A stretch of 40,488 nucleotides of DNA. It comes from JBBSQE01 sp038258095. Its GTDB lineage: Bacteria > Actinomycetota > Thermoleophilia > Solirubrobacterales > 70-9. The stretch lies in contig JBBSQE010000005.1 of NCBI GenBank assembly GCA_038258095.1, positions 1-40,488 of the forward strand, read 5' to 3'. Shown piece by piece: positions 6,134-15,604 of this stretch (position 1 is its first letter; the number at the start of each line of letters is the position of its first letter). Made by a program: the position numbers and the translations under genes. The notes under the pieces were generated by a model that was not told the DNA's origin, searched no databases, and worked only from the letters and a program-made list of their open reading frames with translations.

Positions 6134-9055
6134 TCAGCCGTCGGCGTCCGCCTCGCCAGCCGGAAGGAGACGGCTGGGATCCTTCCCGGCTCGCATCGCG
6201 CGGTAGGCCCGCATCAGCTCCTTGCGCAGCTCGAGGGAATTCGTCTCCGACTCCGCCTGATCGCCCGACTCGTGGTGGTCGAGGCCGGACGCATTGGGCC
6301 CCGGGGGAGGCGGCTGTGAGTGGTTTCCGTGGCGGTAGCGCCAGAGAATCGCGTCGAGCCGGCGCTGGGGGACCTGGTCGAGCTGGTTCAACGGCAGCCC
6401 CGCGGAGGCTCGGCGGTTGGCCGGGGTGTTCGGATTGACGGCGTTCATGTCCACGCCGGGAACGATCGCGTCGTAGGGCTCGGAGTTCGCCGGATCGGAG
6501 CTGAAGGCGTCATACATCGGCACCGCCAGGGCCTCATTCAGGTTGACCGGCTTGAGGCCGAGGGGGATCTCGGCGCTGCGCAGGATTGAGAGCTGGTCAT
6601 AGCGGGTGTGGATAACGGCGCCCCGGCGCGTGTAGGGGCTGATCGCGAGGGCGGGGATCCGGTGGGCGTCGACGTGGTCCGCCCCGTCTTGGGAGTCGTC
6701 CTCCTGGACGAGGATCAGCGAGCTGCCCCAGACGTTCGAGTGCGAGATCTCATCGACGATCTGGCCCAGCCCCCAGTCGTTCGAGGCGATCTGGGCGTCC
6801 GGCGTGCGGCGCCCCGGCTTCAGGCCCTCGGTGTGGTCGTTGGGGAGGACGATGTAGGTGAAGGCCGGCACCGAGTTGGTCGCGAGCTGCGTCTGGAAGT
6901 GGAGCTTGAAGCAGTCGAATCGGGAGTGCGCGGCTGGGTTCGCGCCGGGCGGCAGTGACGAGTCATAGACGGGCAGCGCGCCGCTGCCGAGCACGGTGCT
7001 GTTGGAGAGGTCCGAGTCGTAACAAGGCCCCGGAGGCGCTCCGAAGAGGCCGACGTCCGATGTCGTGAGGACCTGGGTGCCGGTCTGGGTCTCCTCGGTA
7101 CTGCGATCGCGGTCGGGGAACGGTGAGATCCCGGCGAGCGCCTCACCGAAGTTGAAGAACGAGACCCCGGCGGCGAGCATGCGCTCGAACAGGTATCCCT
7201 TCGGCGGAGCGCTGACGACGTAGGAGCCGAAGTCATAGGGCCGGCCGCGCCCGGCGTAGTTCTGGTGCCAGTTCTTGATCACGTAGTCCGACACCGCCCC
7301 GGCCGCGGTCCAGTAGTGGCCGTCGATCGACGCCTCGGAGTCCGCGTAGACGTGGTCGAGAAGAGGGAAGCGTTGCGCCAGGGCATGCAGGTTGGGCGTC
7401 ACGCCGGCCCCGAACAGGGTCAGCCCGGGGTCACCGTCACCGCGCGAGTCGTCGCCCAGCATCTGGTCGTACGTCCGGTTCTCCTTGACGACATAGAAGA
7501 CGTGCTTGATCGGGCCGCCTGTGCGCAGCGGCGTGCCCGCCGGGGGCTTGCGGCTGTTGACCGGGACGATCTGCCGCGAAGCCCGCGGAGTCAGGCGGCG
7601 GATCCTGCGGTCGCTGGGGAAGGGAAGGATGCCGGAGCTGCCCCGAACGATCGACGGTAGGTACTGGAAGTTGTTGATCGCGTTGTCGGAGTCATCGGGC
7701 GACTTCGGGTTCGGGCCGTTCGGGTTCGGGCCGACCCCGAGTCCGCGAGCCGAGATCCATGTGAGCCGGGTGCGCGAGGAGGTCGCCGCCGCGACGGTCG
7801 GATACGAGGCGACGGGGATCCGGCCGATCAGCGAGAACGGCTTCGCTCTCCGCCGGCCGCGGCGCGTCCCGCGGTCACAGCGGCGAGCTCGCGACAGGGC
7901 GAACACGGCGATCGCGTCCTCACCGGAGTCGGCCGAGAGCAGGTCACACCCGTCGCCCGTCACCGAGACCTGGCTCGGATAGGTCCCCGAACCCTTGGGA
8001 CGTGCCACGGAGAGCGTGCGCTTGACCCTCATCCGGCGCGTATCGACGACGGCGATCACGTCCTGGTTGGTCACCGCCACGTAAGCGAGGTTGCGCTTCG
8101 GATCCATCGCGATCGACTCGGGGTGCGACAGCCTCGGGCCGACCTGGATCTGCTTGACGACGGCGCCGGAGGCGAGGTCGATGACATACACGCTTCCCTC
8201 CGTCTCGCTGGTGACGAGCCCGAAACGACCGTTGAGGGTGATTCCCGCGCCGTAGGGATAGTGGCCGACGTTCACGTAGCGAACAGCTCCGCTGGCGGTA
8301 TCGATGATGGCCGCCGCGTCGGCGAGGTTGAGAGCCGCGAGGACCGTCTTGCCGTCGGGGCTGACGGCAAGATCGCGGGGCCAGGACTCTTTGCGGGTGG
8401 ACGGTGGAAACTCCTGGATCGCCGGCCCGCCGGAAGGGGGCGGGATGGGGACGATCCCCGTTCGCGTCGCGTGGCCGGTGCGGCGGTTCAACTTGAAGAC
8501 GTGGATGACGTTCCCCTCGCGGCCGGGGACGTCGGCGGCGACCTGCTCGTCGGTGTGCGACGAGTCGCGAAGACCGGAGACATAGGCGGTTGTGCCGTCG
8601 GGCGACATCGCGATGCCGCCGCTCAGACCCGGCATCGGGATCGTCTGCACGATCTTGCCGACCTGGCGCTCCCGCCTCCGGCGGCACCGCTTCCCCGGCC
8701 GGCCCCTCGGGCAGAGGCGAATCGGCCGTGCCCTGACGATCCGGATGTCGTTGAAGCCGCGTCCGGTCGCGAGCGCCCACAGGAAGCGGCCGTCGTGGGT
8801 CAGCGCGCCCCCGGTCGTGAAGTTGCCGAGCTTGGTCAGCTTGCCGACGGGATTGAGCTGGCGCCCGTTCGGCTGAACGCGGTTCTTCGGGCCGATCCGG
8901 CCCTGATTCTTGCTGCCGGTCGTCGCCGCGATGGCGATACCTACCGTCAGCACGATCACGATGCCCGCGAGGGCGAGAGCGAAAGTGCGCCGGCGCGGCC
9001 GCGAAGTACGCGGCCCCGACCGCGAAGCACGCCACCCTCGCCGAGAGATCCTCAC
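6134..9055 (-). CDS. Membrane-anchored YncE beta-propeller / phosphoesterase-family protein
   Basis: About 973 residues. A basic N-terminus leads into one hydrophobic helix (near residues 24-45, ALALAGIVIVLTVGIAIA), so the bulk is probably extracytoplasmic. A YVTN/YncE-like beta-propeller covers roughly the next 400 residues (repeats such as MSPDGTTAYVSG, VSPDGKTVLAAL, ASGAVVKQIQVG). A phosphoesterase (phospholipase C/acid phosphatase-like) domain follows, with KENRTYDQMLGDD near its start, then DSEASIDGHYW, LPNDHTEG and QEDDSQDGADHVDAHR. The start is uncertain: the frame is open to an ATG at 9211, but GTG at 9055 places the helix at a normal distance and avoids overlap with the divergent protease gene. 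Substrate unknown; phosphate-ester hydrolysis is inferred from family. Confidence 0.88.
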   Translation of the reverse strand: MRISRRGWRASRSGPRTSRPRRRTFALALAGIVIVLTVGIAIAATTGSKNQGRIGPKNRVQPNGRQLNPVGKLTKLGNFTTGGALTHDGRFLWALATGRGFNDIRIVRARPIRLCPRGRPGKRCRRRRERQVGKIVQTIPMPGLSGGIAMSPDGTTAYVSGLRDSSHTDEQVAADVPGREGNVIHVFKLNRRTGHATRTGIVPIPPPSGGPAIQEFPPSTRKESWPRDLAVSPDGKTVLAALNLADAAAIIDTASGAVRYVNVGHYPYGAGITLNGRFGLVTSETEGSVYVIDLASGAVVKQIQVGPRLSHPESIAMDPKRNLAYVAVTNQDVIAVVDTRRMRVKRTLSVARPKGSGTYPSQVSVTGDGCDLLSADSGEDAIAVFALSRARRCDRGTRRGRRRAKPFSLIGRIPVASYPTVAAATSSRTRLTWISARGLGVGPNPNGPNPKSPDDSDNAINNFQYLPSIVRGSSGILPFPSDRRIRRLTPRASRQIVPVNSRKPPAGTPLRTGGPIKHVFYVVKENRTYDQMLGDDSRGDGDPGLTLFGAGVTPNLHALAQRFPLLDHVYADSEASIDGHYWTAAGAVSDYVIKNWHQNYAGRGRPYDFGSYVVSAPPKGYLFERMLAAGVSFFNFGEALAGISPFPDRDRSTEETQTGTQVLTTSDVGLFGAPPGPCYDSDLSNSTVLGSGALPVYDSSLPPGANPAAHSRFDCFKLHFQTQLATNSVPAFTYIVLPNDHTEGLKPGRRTPDAQIASNDWGLGQIVDEISHSNVWGSSLILVQEDDSQDGADHVDAHRIPALAISPYTRRGAVIHTRYDQLSILRSAEIPLGLKPVNLNEALAVPMYDAFSSDPANSEPYDAIVPGVDMNAVNPNTPANRRASAGLPLNQLDQVPQRRLDAILWRYRHGNHSQPPPPGPNASGLDHHESGDQAESETNSLELRKELMRAYRAMRAGKDPSRLLPAGEADADG

Positions 9056-9209
9056 GACGGAAAGAATGCCACTTTCAACCCGCCGAAGTGTTAACGACGG
9101 CCGCTCATCTCCCAGCCGCTGCCTGCGTTCACTTGCGCGTGCGGAACGCTGCCGAGGAGCGTCGGCCTCCGACAGGTCCCGGCAAGGCCGGAGTGCCAGA
9201 CTTCTATCC

Positions 9210-10064
9210 ATGGAGACGACTCAGCTCCCGACCTATGACCCGACCGCGCATGCGGACCCGTCCGCGCCCGCGCCGTCTCGCCAGGGGGAGCACCGCGGTC
9301 CCCTGAAGCGCATCGGCGGCTGGTTCGCCGCGGCCGCCGTGCTGATTGCGAACGTCCTGGCGAAGCTGAAGGGCATCCTCCTGCTCCTGCCGAAGCTGAA
9401 GCTGCTCAGCACCTCCGGCACGATGCTCGTCTCGATCGCCGCCTACTCGCTCTTCTGGGGCTGGACGTTCGCGCTCGGGTTCGTGCTCCTGCTGTTCGTG
9501 CATGAGATGGGGCACGTCATCGAGCTGCGCCGCCAGGGAATCAGGGCAAGCGCGCCGATGTTCATCCCGTTCCTCGGAGCCGTCGTCGCCATGAAGGAGA
9601 TGCCCGAGAACGCTCTCAACGAGGCCAAGGTCGGGCTTGCCGGCCCGGTGCTCGGAACCATCGGGGCGTTCGCCTGCCTCGGCATCTACGGCCTCGCCGA
9701 CAACCCGTTCTTCCGCGACCTCGCCTTCATCGGCTTCTTCCTCAACCTCTTCAACCTCCTGCCGGTCCTCCCGCTCGACGGCGGCCGGGCGATGGCCGCC
9801 CTGTCCCCGGTGATCTGGCTCGTCGGGTTCGGCCTACTCGTGGCGATTGCGATCCTCTACCCGAACCCGATCATGATCCTGATCGCAGTGTTCGGCGGTA
9901 TGGAGACCTGGCGCCGCTGGAGAGGCCGCAACGACCCGGAGACCCAGCGCTATCACGAGGTATCAGGACGAGGTCGCCTCTCGGTCGCCGCCGTCTACCT
10001 GGGCCTCGCCGCGGTCCTCGCGCTCGGCATGGACCTCTCATTCGTCTCGCGCACCATCAACTGA
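9210..10064 (+). CDS. Site-2 protease family (M50) membrane metalloprotease
   Basis: A 284-residue multi-pass protein. The zinc motif HEMGH follows a hydrophobic segment (about residues 90-105), and the second ligand motif NLLPVLPLDGGRA (NxxPxxxLDGG) lies near residue 185. Several further hydrophobic stretches precede a basic cytoplasmic loop (ETWRRWRGR) and a last helix. This is the compact M50 form without a PDZ domain. Such proteases cut transmembrane substrates, often in regulated intramembrane proteolysis; the substrate here is unknown. The ATG at 9210 sits in a CCATGG palindrome and has no evident ribosome-binding site. Confidence 0.92.
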   Translation: METTQLPTYDPTAHADPSAPAPSRQGEHRGPLKRIGGWFAAAAVLIANVLAKLKGILLLLPKLKLLSTSGTMLVSIAAYSLFWGWTFALGFVLLLFVHEMGHVIELRRQGIRASAPMFIPFLGAVVAMKEMPENALNEAKVGLAGPVLGTIGAFACLGIYGLADNPFFRDLAFIGFFLNLFNLLPVLPLDGGRAMAALSPVIWLVGFGLLVAIAILYPNPIMILIAVFGGMETWRRWRGRNDPETQRYHEVSGRGRLSVAAVYLGLAAVLALGMDLSFVSRTIN

Positions 10065-10097
10065 CCACGCGCCGAACGACCGGCCCCGTCCGGCGAT

Positions 10098-11750
10098 CTA
10101 GAACACCGGCATCTCCGTGTAGGTTCCGAAGACCTCCTGCATCGAGGCGATCATCTCGCCCTCGGTGACACCGGCACGGGCGGCGGCGATGATGGCCGGC
10201 ATCAGATTCGCGTCGGTGGCCGAGGCTGCCTTGAGGTCGATCAGGGCTGACTCGACCGCGGCGGAGTCCCGGCGCCCTCGCGTGGCCTCCAAGCGCCCCA
10301 CCTGCTTGCCCTCCAGCGCCGGGTCGATGCGGAGGATCGGGGTCGGCTCCTCCTCGGAGCGGAAGTCGTTGACACCGACGACGATCCGCTTCCCCTGTCC
10401 CATCTCGGTCTGGTAGGTGAAGGAGGCATCGGCGATCTCCCGCTGCGGATAGCTCTGGCGGTTCGCCTCGACCATGCCGCCGAGCTCGTCAATCTTGGCG
10501 AAGTAGCCGTAGGCGGCCTCCTCCATCTCGTCGGTCAACTTCTCGACGAAGTAGGAGCCGCCGAGCGGGTCGACCGTGCTGGCGACCCCGGACTCCGCGG
10601 CGATGATCTGCTGGGTTCGAAGGGCGACCCGGACCGCCTCCTCAGTCGGCAGGGCGAGCGCCTCGTCGAACGAGTTCGTGTGCAGCGACTGAGTCCCGCC
10701 GAGGACCCCGGCGAGCGCCTCCAGCGCCGTCCGCACGATGTTGTTCAGCGGCTGCTGTGCGGTCAGCGAGACGCCGGCGGTCTGGGTGTGGAATCGCAGC
10801 CGCATCGACTCGGGCTTCTGAGCCCCGTAGGTGTCGCGCATCTCGCGGGCCCAGATCCGCCGCGCCGCCCGGTACTTGGCGATCTCCTCGAAGAAGTCGA
10901 TGTGGGCGTTGAAGAAGAACGAGAGGCGGGGCGCGAAGTCGTCGACGTCCATGCCCCGCTCGATCGCCCGCTCGACGTAGGTGAAGCCGTCCTTGAGTGT
11001 GAAGGCGAGCTCCTGCTGGGCGGTCGATCCGGCTTCACGGATGTGGTATCCGGAGATCGAGATCGGGTGCCAGCGCGGCATCTGCTCGGTGCACCACTCG
11101 ACCATGTCGGTGACCAGCCGCATCGCCGGCTCGATCGGGAAGCACCATTCCTTCTGGGCGATGTACTCCTTGAGGATGTCGGTCTGGATCGTTCCCGCGA
11201 GCGCCTCCGGAGGGGTGCCCTGCTGCTCGGCGACCAGGACGTAGAAGGCGAGGAGGATTGCCGCGGGCGCGTTCACGGTCATCGAGGTCGAGACGTCGCC
11301 GAGCGGAATCCCCTCGAAGAGCCGGATCATGTCCTCGAGCGAGTCGACGGCCACGCCCTCCCGGCCGACCTCCCCGAGCGAACGCGCGTGGTCAGAGTCG
11401 TAACCCATCAGCGTCGGCATGTCGAAGGCGACCGAGAGCCCGGTCTGCCCGTGGTCGAGCAGGTAGTGGAAGCGCTCGTTGGTCTCCTCGACGGTCCCGA
11501 AGCCGGCGAACTGGCGCATCGTCCAGAGCCGCCCCCGGTACATCGAGGGATAGGGCCCGCGGGTGAAGGGAAACTCGCCGGGGAAGCCGATGTCGGCGTC
11601 GGGATCGGCCGAGCCGTCCTCTTCGGTGTAGAGCGGCTTGATCGGGTGCCCGGACATGGTCGAGAACTCGGCATCACGCTCGGGCTTCGCGGCGTAGACG
11701 TCCTCGTGCCACTGGTGCGCGCGGCGCTTCTGGCCGGAGTCGACTGCCAT
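10098..11750 (-). CDS. icmA: Acyl-CoA mutase large subunit, isobutyryl-CoA mutase-like
   Basis: A 550-residue TIM-barrel catalytic subunit of a B12-dependent acyl-CoA mutase without a B12 domain, the two-subunit architecture. Residues that distinguish substrates can be read: MutB Tyr89 corresponds to Phe81 (TMRQFAGFG) and MutB Arg207 to Gln199 (EYIAQKEW). Phe and Gln are the isobutyryl-CoA mutase pair (F80/Q198 in Streptomyces IcmA), and Arg207, which holds the methylmalonyl carboxylate, is lost. Catalytic His236 (SISGYHIREAG) is kept. Expected reaction: isobutyryl-CoA to n-butyryl-CoA, or a related branched acyl-CoA. It begins 7 nt after a TAGACT box with no Shine-Dalgarno. Automated annotation would probably call it methylmalonyl-CoA mutase. 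Confidence 0.9.
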   Translation of the reverse strand: MAVDSGQKRRAHQWHEDVYAAKPERDAEFSTMSGHPIKPLYTEEDGSADPDADIGFPGEFPFTRGPYPSMYRGRLWTMRQFAGFGTVEETNERFHYLLDHGQTGLSVAFDMPTLMGYDSDHARSLGEVGREGVAVDSLEDMIRLFEGIPLGDVSTSMTVNAPAAILLAFYVLVAEQQGTPPEALAGTIQTDILKEYIAQKEWCFPIEPAMRLVTDMVEWCTEQMPRWHPISISGYHIREAGSTAQQELAFTLKDGFTYVERAIERGMDVDDFAPRLSFFFNAHIDFFEEIAKYRAARRIWAREMRDTYGAQKPESMRLRFHTQTAGVSLTAQQPLNNIVRTALEALAGVLGGTQSLHTNSFDEALALPTEEAVRVALRTQQIIAAESGVASTVDPLGGSYFVEKLTDEMEEAAYGYFAKIDELGGMVEANRQSYPQREIADASFTYQTEMGQGKRIVVGVNDFRSEEEPTPILRIDPALEGKQVGRLEATRGRRDSAAVESALIDLKAASATDANLMPAIIAAARAGVTEGEMIASMQEVFGTYTEMPVF

Positions 11751-11757
11751 GGCGCGG

Positions 11758-11763
11758 AGTCTA
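11758..11763 (-). promoter_or_regulatory. Putative -10 box (TAGACT) of the large mutase subunit gene
   Basis: CATCTAGACT, then 7 nt, then ATG. This is nearly identical to the pepA upstream region (CATCTAGACT, 7 nt, GTG), suggesting the same leaderless promoter type. Confidence 0.45.
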
Positions 11764-11913
11764 GATGCGCCGGACCGCAGAGATTCGAAGGGACGTCGCC
11801 GGTGGCCTCGTCAGATGGTTGTGGAATCCGCGGTGCCCATGGCGCCGGTTATCCCGCAACCATCGCCTGGATCTCGCCGCCGCGAACCCGGACGCCCGGG
11901 ACGGCGACCGGCC

Positions 11914-12696
11914 CTAGCGCCGGCGCGGCTTGCGGCGCGTGGGGGCCGAGCGGCGGCGCAGGAGCACGCTCGCGATCCCGCCTACGAGGCCGGCGGCGAC
12001 GGTCGTCCCCGCGACGGCGAGCCGGCGGCCGATTTTCTCGAAGCGCATGACCCGCCATCCCTCCTCGCGGGCGATCTCCGTGAGGGCGCCGTCGGGATTG
12101 ACGGCGACGGGGTTGCCGACCGCTCGCAGCATCGGCAGGTCCGAGGCCGAGTCCGAGTAGGCGAAGGAGGAGTTCATATCGATTCCGTGCTCCGAGGCGA
12201 AGCGCTCCATCGCGACGACCTTTCCCGGCCCGTAGACGAACGGGCCGTCGAGATCCCCGGTGAACTTGCCGCCGGTCACCGCGTAGGAGGTCCCGATACC
12301 GCCCTCCATCCCGAGCACGTTGGCGAGTGACATCACCATGTCGTTACCGGCGGCGCTGACGATGAAGGTGGCCCGGCCGGCGTCCTGGTGGCCGTGGACC
12401 TCGTCGAGCATCTCCGGGTAGATGCGCGGCAGGATGCCCGCCAGGACCTCCGGCCACATCCGTGCGATCTCCCGCGACGGGACCTCGGCAAGAGTTTCAC
12501 GAGCGACCTTCAGAACCTCGGCGGTGTCGTCATCGGTCGCGCCCCAGATCCGGTAGCGCAGGTGCTCCCAGCCCCAGCGGAGCATCTGGCGGCGCCGCAC
12601 GAGCCCGCGGTTCTGTGCGACCCGGGCGAACTGCATCCCTGACGACCCTGCCATCAGGGTCTTGTCGAGATCGAAGAACGCTGCGGCGCGGTCCAT
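11914..12696 (-). CDS. HAD-IB family phosphatase with C-terminal membrane helix
   Basis: A 260-residue SerB-like HAD hydrolase of subfamily IB. Motif I is FFDLDKTL (residues 7-14, nucleophile Asp9, acid/base Asp11). Motif II is the serine of VSAAGND. Motif III is the lysine in YGPGKVVAME. Motif IV is AYSDSASDLPML with two acidic metal ligands. A hydrophobic stretch at about 225-246 followed by a strongly basic tail suggests a C-terminal anchor with the catalytic domain in the cytoplasm. Related actinobacterial proteins act on phosphoserine or lysophospholipids; the substrate here cannot be read from sequence. Confidence 0.9.
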   Translation of the reverse strand: MDRAAAFFDLDKTLMAGSSGMQFARVAQNRGLVRRRQMLRWGWEHLRYRIWGATDDDTAEVLKVARETLAEVPSREIARMWPEVLAGILPRIYPEMLDEVHGHQDAGRATFIVSAAGNDMVMSLANVLGMEGGIGTSYAVTGGKFTGDLDGPFVYGPGKVVAMERFASEHGIDMNSSFAYSDSASDLPMLRAVGNPVAVNPDGALTEIAREEGWRVMRFEKIGRRLAVAGTTVAAGLVGGIASVLLRRRSAPTRRKPRRR

Positions 12697-12723
12697 TACT
12701 CAGACCCCGCCGCCCCCGGACGC

Positions 12724-12756
12724 GGAAGCGAGTGGAAGCGAGTGAGCGAGGCTTCC
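12724..12756. repeat. Tandem decamer and hairpin downstream of the thiolase gene
   Basis: GGAAGCGAGT occurs twice in tandem (12724-12733, 12734-12743) and GCTTCC follows at 12751-12756, so either copy can pair to form a 6-bp stem. It lies between the thiolase stop and the HAD start, both on the minus strand, and may end thiolase transcription. No T-tract. Confidence 0.5.
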
Positions 12757-12800
12757 GGTGATCATCAGCGCGAGCGAGCGAGAGCAGAGGAGGCGACGGT

Positions 12801-13979
<1,179 letters not shown>

Positions 13980-14070
13980 CTGCGCCTTTCTCTCATGCGT
14001 CGGTGGGAAAGCTCTTTGGTCTCAGTGGGCGGGCCGGAGCCCGGGACTCCCAAGATACCGAGCGCGCATC

Positions 14071-14076
14071 TAGACT
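14071..14076 (+). promoter_or_regulatory. Putative -10 box (TAGACT) of pepA
   Basis: TAGACT is followed by 7 nt and a GTG codon, the expected spacing if transcription begins at the start codon itself. No Shine-Dalgarno and no -35 are visible. Confidence 0.45.
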
Positions 14077-14083
14077 CGGCGCC

Positions 14084-15523
14084 GTGAACGTGGAGGTCAC
14101 ACAGGTGGGGCTGGATGACGCGGGGGCAGACCTCATCGCGCTGCCGATCTTCGAGGGCGGCGCGTTTCCCGGCGTGGTCGCCGATTCGCGCGGGGCCGGC
14201 GACGTCAAGGCCGGCTTCAAGAAGGCGACGGTGATACACCCCGAGACACCCGAGCGCCTCCTCGTCATCGGGCTCGGCCCGGAGGACGAGATGACCGCCG
14301 AGAGGGCTCGCATCGCCGGGGCGATCGCCGCATCGCAGGCGAAGCAGTTCGAGGCTGAGTCGCTTGCCATTGCCGTTCCCGACACGGCGGATCGGCCCGC
14401 AATCGCAGCGGGCCTCGTCACCGGCGTGATCCTCGCCTCGTTCAAGTTCGACCGCCTCAAGAGCGACGACCCCGACTCAGATGAGAGCAAGGGCCCGCTG
14501 TCGTCGCTCACCCTGATCGGGCCGGAGGACCTGGCGACCGCGGCCGAATTCGCCCGCGTCACCGCCCTTGCCCAGAACCGCACCCGGGAGCTGCAGAGCC
14601 TCCCCGCCAACTTCGCCACCCCCACCTACCTCGCGAACCGCGCCGCCGAGATCGCCGACGCTCACGACTCCGTTGTGACCGAGGCATTCGGCCCGGCCGA
14701 GATCTCCGCGAAGGGCATGGGCGGCCTCGAAGCCGTCTCGAAGGGCGGCGAGGAGGAACCCCGCCTGATCGTGCTCCGCTACTCGAGGGGCGGTGACTCC
14801 GAGCCCCTCGGGTTGGTCGGGAAGGCGGTCACCTTCGACACCGGCGGCATCTCGCTGAAGCCCGGAGCGGGCATGGAGGAGATGAAGATGGACATGTCGG
14901 GTGGCGCCGCGGTCATCGAGACCGTCGGAGCGCTGGCTGAGCTCGAGGTCCCGGTCAACGTCATCGCCGTGGTGCCCTCCGCCGAGAACATGCCATCCGG
15001 AACCGCCGTGAAGCCCGGCGACGTGATCACCCAGTACGGCGGCAAGACCGTCGAGATCAATAACACCGATGCGGAGGGCCGCCTGATCCTCGCCGACGCA
15101 CTCGGCTACTGCATCGAGCTCGGTGCCACGCGGGTCGTCGACATCGCGACCCTCACCGGTGCGGTCGTCGTGGCCCTCGGGTCGAGCTACGCGGGTCTCG
15201 TCTCGAACGACGACGACCTCGCCGAATCGATCGAGGAGGCGGGCACCCGCACCGGCGAGCTTGCCTGGCGCCTCCCCCTGCATCCCGAGTACACCGACCT
15301 GATGAAGGGCAAGGTTGCCGACCTCTCCAATCTCGCCGCGAAGCGCAAGGCCGGCACCCTCACGGCCGCCGCCTTCCTTGCGGAGTTCGTCGGTGACACG
15401 CCTTGGGCCCACATCGACATCGCGGGGACCGGCTGGGACGTCGGCCGCGAGTACGTGGGGACGGGGCCGAGCGGCTTCGGCACCCGGCTCCTGGTCGAGC
15501 TGGCGCGCGACGGCGCCGCCTGA
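14084..15523 (+). CDS. pepA: Leucyl aminopeptidase (M17)
   Basis: A 479-residue cytosolic M17 aminopeptidase that removes N-terminal residues from peptides with two metal ions. Lys247 and Asp252 (GKAVTFDTGG) are metal and active-site residues; the M17 signature NTDAEGRL is at 327-334 with Asp329, Glu331 and Arg333. The N-terminal macro-like domain fills roughly residues 1-150. The frame is open upstream to 14003, but GTG at 14084, 7 nt after a TAGACT box, gives the family N-terminus (VNVEVTQVG). It is divergent from the thiolase gene. Confidence 0.95.
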   Translation: MNVEVTQVGLDDAGADLIALPIFEGGAFPGVVADSRGAGDVKAGFKKATVIHPETPERLLVIGLGPEDEMTAERARIAGAIAASQAKQFEAESLAIAVPDTADRPAIAAGLVTGVILASFKFDRLKSDDPDSDESKGPLSSLTLIGPEDLATAAEFARVTALAQNRTRELQSLPANFATPTYLANRAAEIADAHDSVVTEAFGPAEISAKGMGGLEAVSKGGEEEPRLIVLRYSRGGDSEPLGLVGKAVTFDTGGISLKPGAGMEEMKMDMSGGAAVIETVGALAELEVPVNVIAVVPSAENMPSGTAVKPGDVITQYGGKTVEINNTDAEGRLILADALGYCIELGATRVVDIATLTGAVVVALGSSYAGLVSNDDDLAESIEEAGTRTGELAWRLPLHPEYTDLMKGKVADLSNLAAKRKAGTLTAAAFLAEFVGDTPWAHIDIAGTGWDVGREYVGTGPSGFGTRLLVELARDGAA

Positions 15524-15604
15524 GCCGCCCGGCGGAACCTGCCGCTGCGGTAGGTTTGGCTGCGTAGCCAGAACTCCGGCTGCAGCCACCACATGAGGAG
15601 AGAG

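Noticed and set aside
9056..9211. Phosphoesterase start at ATG 9211
   Set aside because: It would overlap the divergent protease start and place about 52 extra Arg-rich residues before the membrane helix.
5637..11750. Methylmalonyl-CoA mutase annotation for both subunits
   Set aside because: Arg207, needed for the carboxylate of methylmalonyl-CoA, is Gln199; Phe81 replaces Tyr89.
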